64,000 bases of DNA, taken from NCBI RefSeq assembly GCF_013285155.1, contig NZ_JABTEL010000003.1, forward strand, positions 248,001 to 312,000, read 5' to 3'. Positions 1 to 8,670 of the stretch are shown here, piece by piece. The DNA comes from Winogradskyella undariae. GTDB lineage: Bacteria; Bacteroidota; Bacteroidia; Flavobacteriales; Flavobacteriaceae. Under the pieces are notes generated by a model. That model worked only from the letters and a program-made list of their open reading frames with translations, made no database searches and had not been told where the DNA came from. Each line of letters begins with the position of its first letter. The stretch's first letter is position 1. The translations under genes and the position numbers were made by a program.

Positions 1-2
1 CA

Positions 3-506
3 TTTATTATTTTCATTGTTAGTGGTTTTTGGCACGGAGCAAATTGGACATTTATTATTTGGGGGTTATTAAATGCCATTTATTTTCTACCTCTCTTACT
101 TACTAATAACAATAGGAATAATTTGGCTGTTGTTGCTAAAGATAAATATTTACCCACTCCAAAAGAGTTTTTTTTAATTCTTATAACATTTTCAATGACC
201 GTGCTTTCTTGGGTCTTTTTTAGAGCAGAAAATGTAGAACATGCTTTGCAATATATATTAGATATATTTAAAGACCCACAATCATTCTATACAATGGCTA
301 TTTACTACAATTATCGCACTATAATTTTATTAATTTTGTTTTTTATCATTTTAGAATGGTTTGGTAGAGAGAACCAATATGCGATTGAAAAAATTGGATT
401 GAAATGGAAATGGTACTTTAGATGGTTTTTTTACTCTTTTATTGTTTTCTTAATAGGTATGTTTATGCAAACAGCCGAAACACCATTTATATACTTTCAA
501 TTTTAA
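3..506 (+). CDS. MBOAT family O-acyltransferase, AlgI-like (3' part only)
   Basis: The reading frame is open from the window edge, so the N-terminal part lies outside. The visible part begins with a hydrophobic stretch holding the SGFWHGANWTF motif, which carries the invariant histidine of membrane-bound O-acyltransferases such as AlgI. More membrane segments follow, including VLSWVFFRAE, also typical of the family. AlgI-like proteins move acetyl groups across the inner membrane for O-acetylation of exported polysaccharide. The gene ends 9 bases before an SGNH-type gene, the usual partner. The internal ATG-like start at about 123 would delete the catalytic histidine and is not a real start. 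Confidence 0.88.
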   Translation, partial: FIIFIVSGFWHGANWTFIIWGLLNAIYFLPLLLTNNNRNNLAVVAKDKYLPTPKEFFLILITFSMTVLSWVFFRAENVEHALQYILDIFKDPQSFYTMAIYYNYRTIILLILFFIILEWFGRENQYAIEKIGLKWKWYFRWFFYSFIVFLIGMFMQTAETPFIYFQF

Positions 507-515
507 TGTAAAACT

Positions 516-1448
516 ATGACTGTTTTTATCAAAAAATTCTTTAGCTTCTTATTGTTTTCTGCTGTTACTTACATAATTATTCTTTTTATTTGGGGTACTT
601 TTATGCCGAGTTACTTGACGCCAAACTTAAATTATGTTAAAGGTTCTTATGGTCATACTTATACTAGATTACAAGATGTTAAGGACTATGAAAATATTGA
701 TATACTTTTCCTAGGTTCATCTCACACGTATCGTGGTTTTGATAATAGAATTTTTAATGCCTCAGGATTAAAGACATTTAATTTGGGGTCAAGTGCACAA
801 ACGCCTTTACAAACTATAACTTTGTTGAAAAGACATTTGACTAGATTAAGTCCAAAACTGGTGATTTATGACGTCTATCCTAACACCTTTATGGGAGATG
901 GTGTGGAGTCATCTTTAGATATTATAAGCAATGAAAAAAATGACTTAAATAGTGTAAAAATGGCACTTTCTGTTAATCATCTTAAAGTGTATAACACATT
1001 GATTTATGCATTTTTACGTGATATATTTGATTGGCGTAAAAATTTTAAAGAATCCCTAGTTAAAGGAGACGATAATTACGTTAAAGGTGGTTTTGTAGAG
1101 AAAGAATTAGCATACTATAAAACCAAAACGTTATTGAGAAAGGAAATTAAATTTGATTCGACACAACTGGATGCGTTTAATGAGTGTCTCAGATTATTAG
1201 AAAAAAATAAAATTTCGGTTATTTTAGTTTATGTTCCTATAGCACCATCAAATTACAGTAGATATACTAATATTCGTGAATTTGATTCCGTGATGAGTGC
1301 TCATATGAAATATTTTAATTTTAATGAGAAACTTATATTAAATGATTCATTACATTTTTATGATCCCGATCACTTAAATCAAAATGGTGTAAAATTATTT
1401 AATAATAAATTAATTGAAATTCTAAATGAGGAAAAATTTAATAGATAA
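516..1448 (+). CDS. SGNH/GDSL-like protein, probable polysaccharide O-acetylation partner
   Basis: A 310-residue protein with one N-terminal membrane segment (about residues 8-30) and an extracytoplasmic domain. LFLGSSHTYRGFD (about residues 64-76) fits block I of the SGNH fold, and DPDHLNQNG near the C terminus fits block V with its Asp-x-x-His pair. Such proteins (compare AlgJ/AlgX) work with an MBOAT protein to place acetyl groups on polysaccharide. The MBOAT gene ends 9 bases upstream, which supports this role. The family is diverse, and an esterase role cannot be excluded. Confidence 0.7.
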   Translation: MTVFIKKFFSFLLFSAVTYIIILFIWGTFMPSYLTPNLNYVKGSYGHTYTRLQDVKDYENIDILFLGSSHTYRGFDNRIFNASGLKTFNLGSSAQTPLQTITLLKRHLTRLSPKLVIYDVYPNTFMGDGVESSLDIISNEKNDLNSVKMALSVNHLKVYNTLIYAFLRDIFDWRKNFKESLVKGDDNYVKGGFVEKELAYYKTKTLLRKEIKFDSTQLDAFNECLRLLEKNKISVILVYVPIAPSNYSRYTNIREFDSVMSAHMKYFNFNEKLILNDSLHFYDPDHLNQNGVKLFNNKLIEILNEEKFNR

Positions 1449-1544
1449 GTTTAAACTTGTCTTAATCCTAATTTATAGATAATTTTACCATAAAGTGACA
1501 AGCTATTATCTAATAATTAATTATTTATCTAAATTGAACATTTA
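1449..1544 (+). other. AT-rich spacer before the glycosyltransferase run
   Basis: A 96-base non-coding gap, the largest in the first 17 kb of the locus. It holds a loose 6-base inverted repeat (CTTGTC near 1454, GACAAG near 1498) but no clear terminator or full promoter match. It may separate the O-acetylation pair from the glycosyltransferase genes. Confidence 0.35.
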
Positions 1545-2435
1545 TTGAAGGATTTTAAAAAAATATCCATAGTTACCCCTACCTATAATCAAGGGCAATA
1601 CATAGAAGAGACCATTAAGTCTGTATTAGACCAGAATTACCCTAACCTAGAATTCATTATCATGGATGGAGGGAGTACGGATAATACAGTTGAGGTTATT
1701 AAGAAATATGAAGAACACCTTACCTATTGGGTCAGCGAACCAGATAAAGGACAAGCTAATGCCATTAATAAAGGTTTAAAACGTTGTACTGGCGAAATTT
1801 TTAATTGGTTAAATTCTGATGATTATTTAGCTCCTAATGCGTTACTAAATATAGCCAAAGCATTTTCTGAACCAAACACCTCTGCTGTGGCAGGCAGAAC
1901 CACCTATTTTGAAGATGGTGTTTATCAAGAACCCGAACAGTTATCTAATTTATCTCCAAGGGGATTAATGTTTTGGGAAGAAGGTACCGTTTTTGTTCAG
2001 CCAGGTCTATGGTTGTTAAGAGAAAATATTGAGGCTGTTGGTGGTCTTGATGAGTCACTACATTACTCATTTGATACAGATATGATTATACGATATTTGT
2101 CAGTGTATCCAAATGTTCGCTATATTAAAAATGATTTAGTTTTTTTTAGATTACATGATGAATCTAAAACAGTATCTCAGCCAGAGGGCTTTTTTGAAAA
2201 TAAAATAAAGTATATCAATCGCATATTGCTAGACTCAAAGTTTCAACATATACACAGAATTTGTGATGAATGGTTAATTAAAGACAAATGGTCTAACCTA
2301 TTAAAAGCACAAATAGTTTCAAATGATTCAAAGAGTAAAAGAGTAAAAGTAATTATTTCAAGCTTACTAACAGAACCAAAATATAAATGGAATAGAAAAT
2401 CATTTGGTGCTCTTAAAAGAATTATTCTGTCATGA
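1545..2435 (+). CDS. glycosyltransferase family 2
   Basis: A 296-residue GT-A enzyme. SIVTPTYNQGQYIEETIKSV begins the nucleotide-binding fold, DGGSTDNT (about residues 40-47) binds the nucleotide, and NWLNSDD (about 87-93) supplies the DxD-like metal site. GT2 enzymes transfer a sugar from a nucleotide donor to a lipid-linked acceptor on the cytoplasmic face. The start is a TTG at 1545; an in-frame stop lies 13-15 bases upstream, leaving only ATT as another option. The last 4 bases overlap the next gene (ATGA), which suggests translational coupling. The sugar cannot be told. Confidence 0.9.
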   Translation: MKDFKKISIVTPTYNQGQYIEETIKSVLDQNYPNLEFIIMDGGSTDNTVEVIKKYEEHLTYWVSEPDKGQANAINKGLKRCTGEIFNWLNSDDYLAPNALLNIAKAFSEPNTSAVAGRTTYFEDGVYQEPEQLSNLSPRGLMFWEEGTVFVQPGLWLLRENIEAVGGLDESLHYSFDTDMIIRYLSVYPNVRYIKNDLVFFRLHDESKTVSQPEGFFENKIKYINRILLDSKFQHIHRICDEWLIKDKWSNLLKAQIVSNDSKSKRVKVIISSLLTEPKYKWNRKSFGALKRIILS

Positions 2436-3583
2436 AATTACTTTTTATTTCTCATGATTCCGAATTAACAGGTGCTTCTAAATCCATGTTAGGCTTAATT
2501 ATAGGTTTATTAAAAGAAGGGATTGAAGTTTTAGTAATACTTCCCGAATTAGGCCAACTTTCCAAACAATTAGAATCCTCTCATATTAATTTTTTAGTTT
2601 CAGGACATAGAGTAAATACCAGTTCTCTAGAATCGTCGTCATGGCCTAAATTAAAACAGCTTAGATTATTGAAATTTAAGATCCAACGCTTTGTGAAAAA
2701 TATATTTTTAGCCTATAAATTTTCTAAGAAGCTCAAAAAAGAGTTCTACCCAGATTATATAATAACAAATACATCCACTACTAACTTTGGTGCTCTATTA
2801 TCACTATTTTTAAAAACAAAACATATTTGGTATTTAAGAGAATTTGGGAGTTTGGACCATGGGTTTAAACAAGATTTTAATTCAATTTTTAAAATTTTAT
2901 TACAAAAATCTAAATATGTTGTATGTATTTCTAAGGATTTAGAGCGGCATTATAAAAAACATTATAATATTAAAAACACCTATATAAATTATAATGGAAT
3001 TTATAATAAAAACACATTGCTAAATCTTCACAAATCCTTAATTAAACCTACAAATTGTATTAACTTTATTTTTGTTGGTCAACTCACAAAAAGGAAAGGT
3101 ATTTGGAAAGTTATCAACGCTTTTTTAAAGATGAATGAAACTGATACTGTGAAACTATTAATAGTTGGTAATGGTAATGAATTTGAAAGTATTGAGTTGT
3201 ATATTAAAGAACAAAGATTAGAGGATAAAATTGAGTTATTAGGATATCAAGCTTATCCAGAGAAATATTATAAGCAAGCCCATTGCTTTATTATGGCTTC
3301 TGATAGAGAGGCTTTTGGAAGAACAACGGTAGAAGCTGTCGCTTATAATTGTTTTGTTATCGCAAATAATCAAGGGGCTACTAAAGAAATTTTGGAAGAT
3401 AAAAAAGAGGCTCTTTATTTTGATGGCACGGTAGCGGATTTAACCTTACAAATGAATCATTTTCTATCCTTAAGAAAGGAACAAGTACAGTCTGTTAAGG
3501 ATAGTGCTTTTCGTAAAGTTTTAAATGAATTTTCTCAAGAAGTAAACGTATTAAAGTTTAAATCAATTCTACGCTCACATTAA
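2432..3583 (+). CDS. glycosyltransferase family 4
   Basis: A 383-residue GT-B retaining transferase. The N-terminal domain opens with a Rossmann strand and a glycine-containing loop (LTGASKSML). The C-terminal domain has FVGQLTKRKG and the donor-binding EX7E-type segment REAFGRTTVEA (about residues 292-302). The start ATG overlaps the stop of the preceding GT2 gene by 4 bases. It is very AT-rich with many Lys, Asn and Ile codons, as are several other genes here. Confidence 0.9.
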   Translation: MKLLFISHDSELTGASKSMLGLIIGLLKEGIEVLVILPELGQLSKQLESSHINFLVSGHRVNTSSLESSSWPKLKQLRLLKFKIQRFVKNIFLAYKFSKKLKKEFYPDYIITNTSTTNFGALLSLFLKTKHIWYLREFGSLDHGFKQDFNSIFKILLQKSKYVVCISKDLERHYKKHYNIKNTYINYNGIYNKNTLLNLHKSLIKPTNCINFIFVGQLTKRKGIWKVINAFLKMNETDTVKLLIVGNGNEFESIELYIKEQRLEDKIELLGYQAYPEKYYKQAHCFIMASDREAFGRTTVEAVAYNCFVIANNQGATKEILEDKKEALYFDGTVADLTLQMNHFLSLRKEQVQSVKDSAFRKVLNEFSQEVNVLKFKSILRSH

Positions 3584-3591
3584 TTAATATT

Positions 3592-4536
3592 ATGAACCCG
3601 AAAGTAACCATAGCGACCATTACCTATAATTCATCTAAGTATGTAAGGAAATCCATAGAAAGTGTATTAGCACAAAGTTTTACTGATTTCGAATATTTAA
3701 TTTCTGATGATTGCTCAACGGATAACACATGGGATATTGTTAAAGAATACAAAGACCCTAGAATTCGTGCTTGGCGTAATGAAACCAATTTAAGAGAATA
3801 TCCTAACCGGAATAAAACGCTTTTTGAAGCTAAAGGAGAGTATATAATTTGGATTGACGGCGATGATATATTTTATCCGCATGGATTAGAATTTATGGTG
3901 AAAATGCTTGATGCATTTCCTAATTCGGCCATGGCATGTGCAAGACCACATTGGGATAATATGGTATATCCTTATGAGTTAACACCAAAGGAAGCTTTTA
4001 GATATGAGTTTTTAGGGAGTCCTATTTTAGTTAATGGATTTCCTGATACTTTAATTCGAACAAAAGCGTTAAAAGCCTTAAATGGATTTCCAACAGATGT
4101 AATCTCAGGCGATACTTACTCTAAAAGAATGTTGGCTTTTAAAAATAATGTTTTGTTGATTAATCAACAGGTTTCTTGGTGGCGAAGAACTCCAGATCAA
4201 GCATCTTCAAAGTTATATTCAATTCAGGGAGTCTTAAATACCTTTGAAAGTAGTATTGTCATAATTGACAATGAAGACTGTCCGTTAGATGCATCTGAGA
4301 AAGCTATGGCTAAAGAATTGATGCGGATTGGAATGGCTAATTATCTTATTAAAAACCAGCTATTTTTAGGAAAAATAATGACTGTATTTAAGATAAAGAA
4401 AAGGTTAAAATTAAAATTATTCCATTTTTATAAAGCCGTTAACAAACGTGATTTCTTTTATACTACAGGATCTGGAGTTGATCCATTACTATTAGATTTT
4501 TGTAAAAATCCATATGCCTCAAATTATGAACGTTAA
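3592..4536 (+). CDS. glycosyltransferase family 2
   Basis: A 314-residue GT-A enzyme. ATITYNSSKYVRKSIESVL opens the fold, SDDCSTDNT lies near residues 38-46, and WIDGDD near 87-92 is the metal-binding DxD. It follows the previous gene by 8 bases and overlaps the start of the next, so it belongs to the same transcript. Donor and acceptor are unknown. Confidence 0.9.
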   Translation: MNPKVTIATITYNSSKYVRKSIESVLAQSFTDFEYLISDDCSTDNTWDIVKEYKDPRIRAWRNETNLREYPNRNKTLFEAKGEYIIWIDGDDIFYPHGLEFMVKMLDAFPNSAMACARPHWDNMVYPYELTPKEAFRYEFLGSPILVNGFPDTLIRTKALKALNGFPTDVISGDTYSKRMLAFKNNVLLINQQVSWWRRTPDQASSKLYSIQGVLNTFESSIVIIDNEDCPLDASEKAMAKELMRIGMANYLIKNQLFLGKIMTVFKIKKRLKLKLFHFYKAVNKRDFFYTTGSGVDPLLLDFCKNPYASNYER

Positions 4537-5077
4537 TAAAAAAATCCGATCAATTTATTATCGTTTGAATGAAATCAAATTCTTTTATTCAAGGTTTAAA
4601 TTATCGCTACTTTATAAAGACTGTGTTACAGTTGGTAAAAATTTTAAAGCTAAAAATTTAGATATTCAATTACATCCTGAAAATGCTAAGATTACCTTTG
4701 GAGATGATGTTCAACTTAGAGAACATGCCGTATTTCGATTAGGTAAAAATTCTAGTGTAGAAATAAAAGATGGTTTTTTTACAAATAAAGGCCTTTCTAT
4801 TAATGCTTTAGGTCGTGTAGCTATTGGTAGTAATACCATTATAGGTGAGGATGTTAAAATCTATGACCATAATCATGGTTATAAAAATAAAGCCTTGCTT
4901 ATAAAAAATCAACCATACTCTATAGGAAGCGTAGAAATAGGAGATAATTGTTGGATAGGCTCAAATGTGGTTATTCTTAAAAATGTTAATATAGGAGATA
5001 ATTGTATAATAGGGGCAAACTGTGTTGTGTATAAAAGTTTAAAAGCTAATAGTTTAGTTAATTTGTCAACTATATAA
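4526..5077 (+). CDS. hexapeptide-repeat (LbH) acyltransferase
   Basis: A small enzyme (183 residues from this start). After a basic N terminus, imperfect hexapeptide turns form a left-handed beta helix, for example VAIGSNTIIGEDV and VEIGDNCWIGSNVVI. The DHNHGY segment carries the likely catalytic histidine of maltose/galactoside O-acetyltransferase relatives. It probably acetylates a sugar of the repeat unit or precursor. The ATG at 4526 is chosen; an ATG at 4514 would add four residues and lengthen the overlap with the upstream GT2 gene. The C terminus lacks the usual basic tail and is slightly short. Confidence 0.85.
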   Translation: MNVNKKIRSIYYRLNEIKFFYSRFKLSLLYKDCVTVGKNFKAKNLDIQLHPENAKITFGDDVQLREHAVFRLGKNSSVEIKDGFFTNKGLSINALGRVAIGSNTIIGEDVKIYDHNHGYKNKALLIKNQPYSIGSVEIGDNCWIGSNVVILKNVNIGDNCIIGANCVVYKSLKANSLVNLSTI

Positions 5078-5095
5078 ATGTATTAATTCACTAAA

Positions 5096-6394
5096 ATGAA
5101 AATTCTTTTTACATTAGAGTCATTTTTTCCAACACATCGTGCTGGGACAGAAGTGTATGTTTTAAATTTATGCAACTATTTTAAAGCTAAAGGCCATGAT
5201 GTAAGTGTTTTAATAACCTCTTCAGAGGGGCTTAAGGATTATTCTTATGAAGGGATTCCTATCCATGTATTTGACATTCCTAAACATGCTATTGCAGAAG
5301 AATTAAATGGTTTAATGCCACCTCGAGGTATAGAAGCTTTTAAAGTTAAATTATTAGAATTACAACCAGACCTCATACACTTTCATTCTTTTGGTCGTGC
5401 TATAAATAGTTATCATTTAAAAGAAGCTAAAGCACTAGGAATTAGAACGGTATTTACGCCACATTTAGGAAGTTTATTCTGTATTAATGGAGATATGCGA
5501 TTATACGGAAAGGCTAATTGTAATGGTGAAGTTATTGAATCAAGATGTTTGAGTTGTAATTTAAAGCAAAAGGGATATTCCGTTCATTTGTCTAAGATTT
5601 TAGGACCAATTATCCATAAAGCTACACATTTTAATCCCATTGAAAATAAATTGCCAGCGGCATTTTATCAGGCCAAACACCGCTTTTCTGAACTAAAAAG
5701 AATCAACCAATATGCGGATGTTATTTTTTCTATCGCACCATGGATTCAAAAAGCATTTGAAGCAAACGGAGTTACTAAAGCCCAACTAATACCACAAGGG
5801 ATTAGTCCTGTGTTTTTTAAGGCATTTCATAAAACTCAATTTGATCCTAAGCTTATAAAATTTGTGTTTATAGGGCGTACACATTCATCAAAAGGGCTTC
5901 ATATTTTAAGAGACGCTTGGAACGCGCTTTCAAACCCTAATGCAGAATTACATATTATTACAAATCCATCAGGCGGTGAACAAACTTATTATGACGACCA
6001 TAAACAATGGGCTCAGTCTAAAACTAATATTATTTGGAATGAAGCCTTAAAACAAGAAGAAGTAGCCTCATATTTGAATGGAATGGATGTATTAATTTTA
6101 CCTTCAATTTCAAATGAAGTAGCTCCATTAGTCATTTTAGAAGCTGCCACAAGAAAAATACCTGTAATTGCTTCTGATTACGTGGCCATGAAAGATCTTA
6201 TTCAACATGATATGGATGGCTTATTATTTAAAAATGAAGATGATGAAGATCTAAAAAATCAAATTTATCAAATTATTGAATCTCCTAACCTTATCGGTAA
6301 ATATTCTAAGGCGATTAAAAAAACACATTCTATGAATCAAGTCGCAGAAATTATAGAAGTAAAGTTTAAAGAACTGTTTAATTATACAAAATAA
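5096..6394 (+). CDS. glycosyltransferase family 4 with cysteine cluster
   Basis: A 432-residue GT-B enzyme. The N terminus (LESFFPTHRAGTEVYVLNL) is typical of acceptor-binding domains. Four cysteines lie between about residues 129 and 154, the last two as CLSC. This pattern recurs in a subgroup of polysaccharide GT4 enzymes and could bind metal. The C-terminal domain has FIGRTHSSKG and the donor-binding segment SNEVAPLVILEA. It sits 18 bases after the acetyltransferase and 5 before the sulfotransferase. Confidence 0.88.
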   Translation: MKILFTLESFFPTHRAGTEVYVLNLCNYFKAKGHDVSVLITSSEGLKDYSYEGIPIHVFDIPKHAIAEELNGLMPPRGIEAFKVKLLELQPDLIHFHSFGRAINSYHLKEAKALGIRTVFTPHLGSLFCINGDMRLYGKANCNGEVIESRCLSCNLKQKGYSVHLSKILGPIIHKATHFNPIENKLPAAFYQAKHRFSELKRINQYADVIFSIAPWIQKAFEANGVTKAQLIPQGISPVFFKAFHKTQFDPKLIKFVFIGRTHSSKGLHILRDAWNALSNPNAELHIITNPSGGEQTYYDDHKQWAQSKTNIIWNEALKQEEVASYLNGMDVLILPSISNEVAPLVILEAATRKIPVIASDYVAMKDLIQHDMDGLLFKNEDDEDLKNQIYQIIESPNLIGKYSKAIKKTHSMNQVAEIIEVKFKELFNYTK

Positions 6395-6399
6395 TACGA

Positions 6400-7371
6400 A
6401 TGAGTAAAACTAAAAAATTATTAAAAATTGTAAATTATCTTGGGTTTTACATTTATAAATATCCATTTCTTATTAAGAGAAAATTCTCTAAGGCTTCTCA
6501 AAATATTATTATTTTTGCTTCACCCCGAGGCGGGTCTACCTTTTTGATGGAGTTCATTGCTCGAAATCAAGATTCCACGATAATTTATGAACCGTTATAC
6601 CCCAATTTTTTTAAAGAATTGAAAGTATTAAAATTTGAATGGAATAATTATATAGAAGAAAAGACAAAGGATAACAAAGCGTTTTTATTCTTTGAGAATT
6701 TGTTTAATCAAAGAATCATTAGCTTTAAACCATATTCTGTAAATAATTATTGGCAATCTCTGCGCTCAAAAATAAATGTTTTTAAAATTATTAGAGGCAA
6801 TTTAATGTTGCCCTATTTAGTAAATAACTTTGAATTAAAGCCTATTTTCTTTGTAAGAAGCCCTTATGCCACTGTTGCTAGTCAACTTAATCATCCTGGT
6901 TGGGCTTGGGTGCTAAAGGATTGTAAATACCATTTGCCTAGGGATAAAAGTACTAAGGCATATGTTTTAAAGTTTGGGGAAGCATTGAAAAAAGTAAATG
7001 CTCCGCATACAAGACTAGCTTTTGAATGGGCTCTTAATCATCAGTTGTGTCTTAATCATAAAAATAATAATGTTAAATGGCTAACGGTGTCTTATGAAAA
7101 TTTAATTATAAATACAAACTTTGAAATAAATAGATTAAGTGATTGGTTAGATATTACGTTTAAAAATAAAAATATAAAGCAAGCAAGTCGTACAACTATT
7201 GGTGATTCCAAAAAAACTATATTATCTGGGAATCAATTAAATAATTGGAGAAAGCATTTGAATTCAAAGGAAATTGATGAAATAAGAGAAATATTGAATT
7301 TATGTGACATATATGCCTTTGATGATGAAAATGAAACTAACATAGATTTATTATATAAGAATGGCGTATAA
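6400..7371 (+). CDS. sulfotransferase family protein (PAPS-dependent)
   Basis: A 323-residue protein. FASPRGGSTFLMEFI (about residues 40-54) fits the 5'-phosphosulfate loop and FFVRSPYATVASQ (about 149-161) the 3'-phosphate-binding motif of PAPS-dependent sulfotransferases. The family moves sulfate from PAPS to hydroxyl or amino groups of sugars. Its place among glycosyltransferases, with an 11-base overlap into the next one, argues for a sulfated exopolysaccharide. No PAPS synthesis genes are visible in the window. Confidence 0.8.
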   Translation: MSKTKKLLKIVNYLGFYIYKYPFLIKRKFSKASQNIIIFASPRGGSTFLMEFIARNQDSTIIYEPLYPNFFKELKVLKFEWNNYIEEKTKDNKAFLFFENLFNQRIISFKPYSVNNYWQSLRSKINVFKIIRGNLMLPYLVNNFELKPIFFVRSPYATVASQLNHPGWAWVLKDCKYHLPRDKSTKAYVLKFGEALKKVNAPHTRLAFEWALNHQLCLNHKNNNVKWLTVSYENLIINTNFEINRLSDWLDITFKNKNIKQASRTTIGDSKKTILSGNQLNNWRKHLNSKEIDEIREILNLCDIYAFDDENETNIDLLYKNGV

Positions 7372-8656
7372 ACGTATATTGTTTTTGACAACTAGTAACT
7401 TAGCCACCAATCCGCGTCTTGTAAAAGAGGTGCAGTTGGCTTTACAATTCCAATATGGTGTTACCATAATGATGTTTAAACTTCATAATTGGAGTGACGC
7501 TAAAAGTATTCAGTTAAAAGATCAATTATTAAAAATTAATAATAACGACAAAAGTTATTTAAACATCGTAGAGATTGAAGCTATTCCTTCAAATAAGCTA
7601 AAATGGATTTTTTTAGGCGTTACAGAAAAATTGGCTAAAAAAGCCTCCGGTTTTCTTCCAAAATATTTAAAATTAAACGCTTTAGCAAATAATAGACGGT
7701 CGCTTCAGCTCTACCATCTCTCTCAAAAAATAAAAGATCAACCCGATCTTATTTGTGCTCATAATATGGGAGCTTTATATCCTGCTCATGAGTTAAGTGC
7801 GTTGTGGAACGTGCCTTTTGTTTTCGACGTAGAAGATTATCATCCAGGAGAAATTGTTTCAACAGATAGTGATGTGGCTAAAAAGCGTACTGAATTTTTG
7901 ATGAAATCCTTATTACCAGGAGCTAAAAGTATAACATTTGCTAGTCCGCTTATTGCTCAATATACTTTAGATCTCATTAAGGGCCATGCTAGTCATGCTG
8001 TTGTGTTAAATGGGTTTAATGCTCATGAGTTCAGTTTGGTATCTGATTCAGAACATGATTTAAACCAAAAAGAAACGGCTTTAAAATTGGTTTGGTTTAG
8101 CCAAAAGATTAGTTTTGGACGCGGGTTAGAAGAATTATTTAATGCTTTAGATATCATATCCGAATCACATCCTAATATAAAAATTAGTTTAACACTTATA
8201 GGAGAATTGGATTCTAATTTTGATACCATAGAAATATCAAAAATTCGTAAAAAATTAGAAAACACTAATTTAAGCTTAATTATTAAGGGTCCTTTGGGGC
8301 AAAAAGAATTGCATGCAACATTAAGTCAATTTGATATTGGATTGGCGTTAGAATTTAATTCTAGAGATTTAAACCGGCAAATCTGTTTAACCAATAAAAT
8401 TATCACTTATGCTCAAGCCGGATTGTATATTCTTGCAACAAATACAAAAGCTCAAGAGCAATTTATTACAGATTATCCTGAATTAGGCATATTGAGTGCA
8501 CAATCTGAAGTTGAAATTTCAGAAACATTACTTCAGCTTTATAAAGAAAAAGATGATATTAGCGCAAATAAAGCCCTAAGATTTCAAAAAGGTAAGCATT
8601 TGAGTTGGGATTCAGAACAAATAAAAATTCAAGAACTTTGGAGTCAAATTCTATAA
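7361..8656 (+). CDS. glycosyltransferase, GT4-like
   Basis: A 431-residue GT-B-like protein. The N terminus (ILFLTTSNLATNPRLVKEV) is characteristic of a GT4-like group of polysaccharide loci. AHNMGALYPAHEL and FDVEDYHPGE are acceptor-domain landmarks, and the C-terminal half shows LVWFSQKISFGRGLEELF and an ALEFNSRD segment at the place of the donor-binding glutamate region. It overlaps the sulfotransferase gene by 11 bases. Confidence 0.8.
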   Translation: MAYKRILFLTTSNLATNPRLVKEVQLALQFQYGVTIMMFKLHNWSDAKSIQLKDQLLKINNNDKSYLNIVEIEAIPSNKLKWIFLGVTEKLAKKASGFLPKYLKLNALANNRRSLQLYHLSQKIKDQPDLICAHNMGALYPAHELSALWNVPFVFDVEDYHPGEIVSTDSDVAKKRTEFLMKSLLPGAKSITFASPLIAQYTLDLIKGHASHAVVLNGFNAHEFSLVSDSEHDLNQKETALKLVWFSQKISFGRGLEELFNALDIISESHPNIKISLTLIGELDSNFDTIEISKIRKKLENTNLSLIIKGPLGQKELHATLSQFDIGLALEFNSRDLNRQICLTNKIITYAQAGLYILATNTKAQEQFITDYPELGILSAQSEVEISETLLQLYKEKDDISANKALRFQKGKHLSWDSEQIKIQELWSQIL

Positions 8657-8670
8657 AAAAAAATAATGTT

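Noticed and set aside
123..506. MBOAT gene starting at 123
   Set aside because: The frame is open to the window edge and the catalytic-histidine motif lies before 123, so this is an internal codon of a gene cut by the window.
8605..8670. Longer N terminus for the glycosyltransferase starting at 8671
   Set aside because: The stretch overlaps the previous gene by 52 bases and adds no family-like residues before the first strand.
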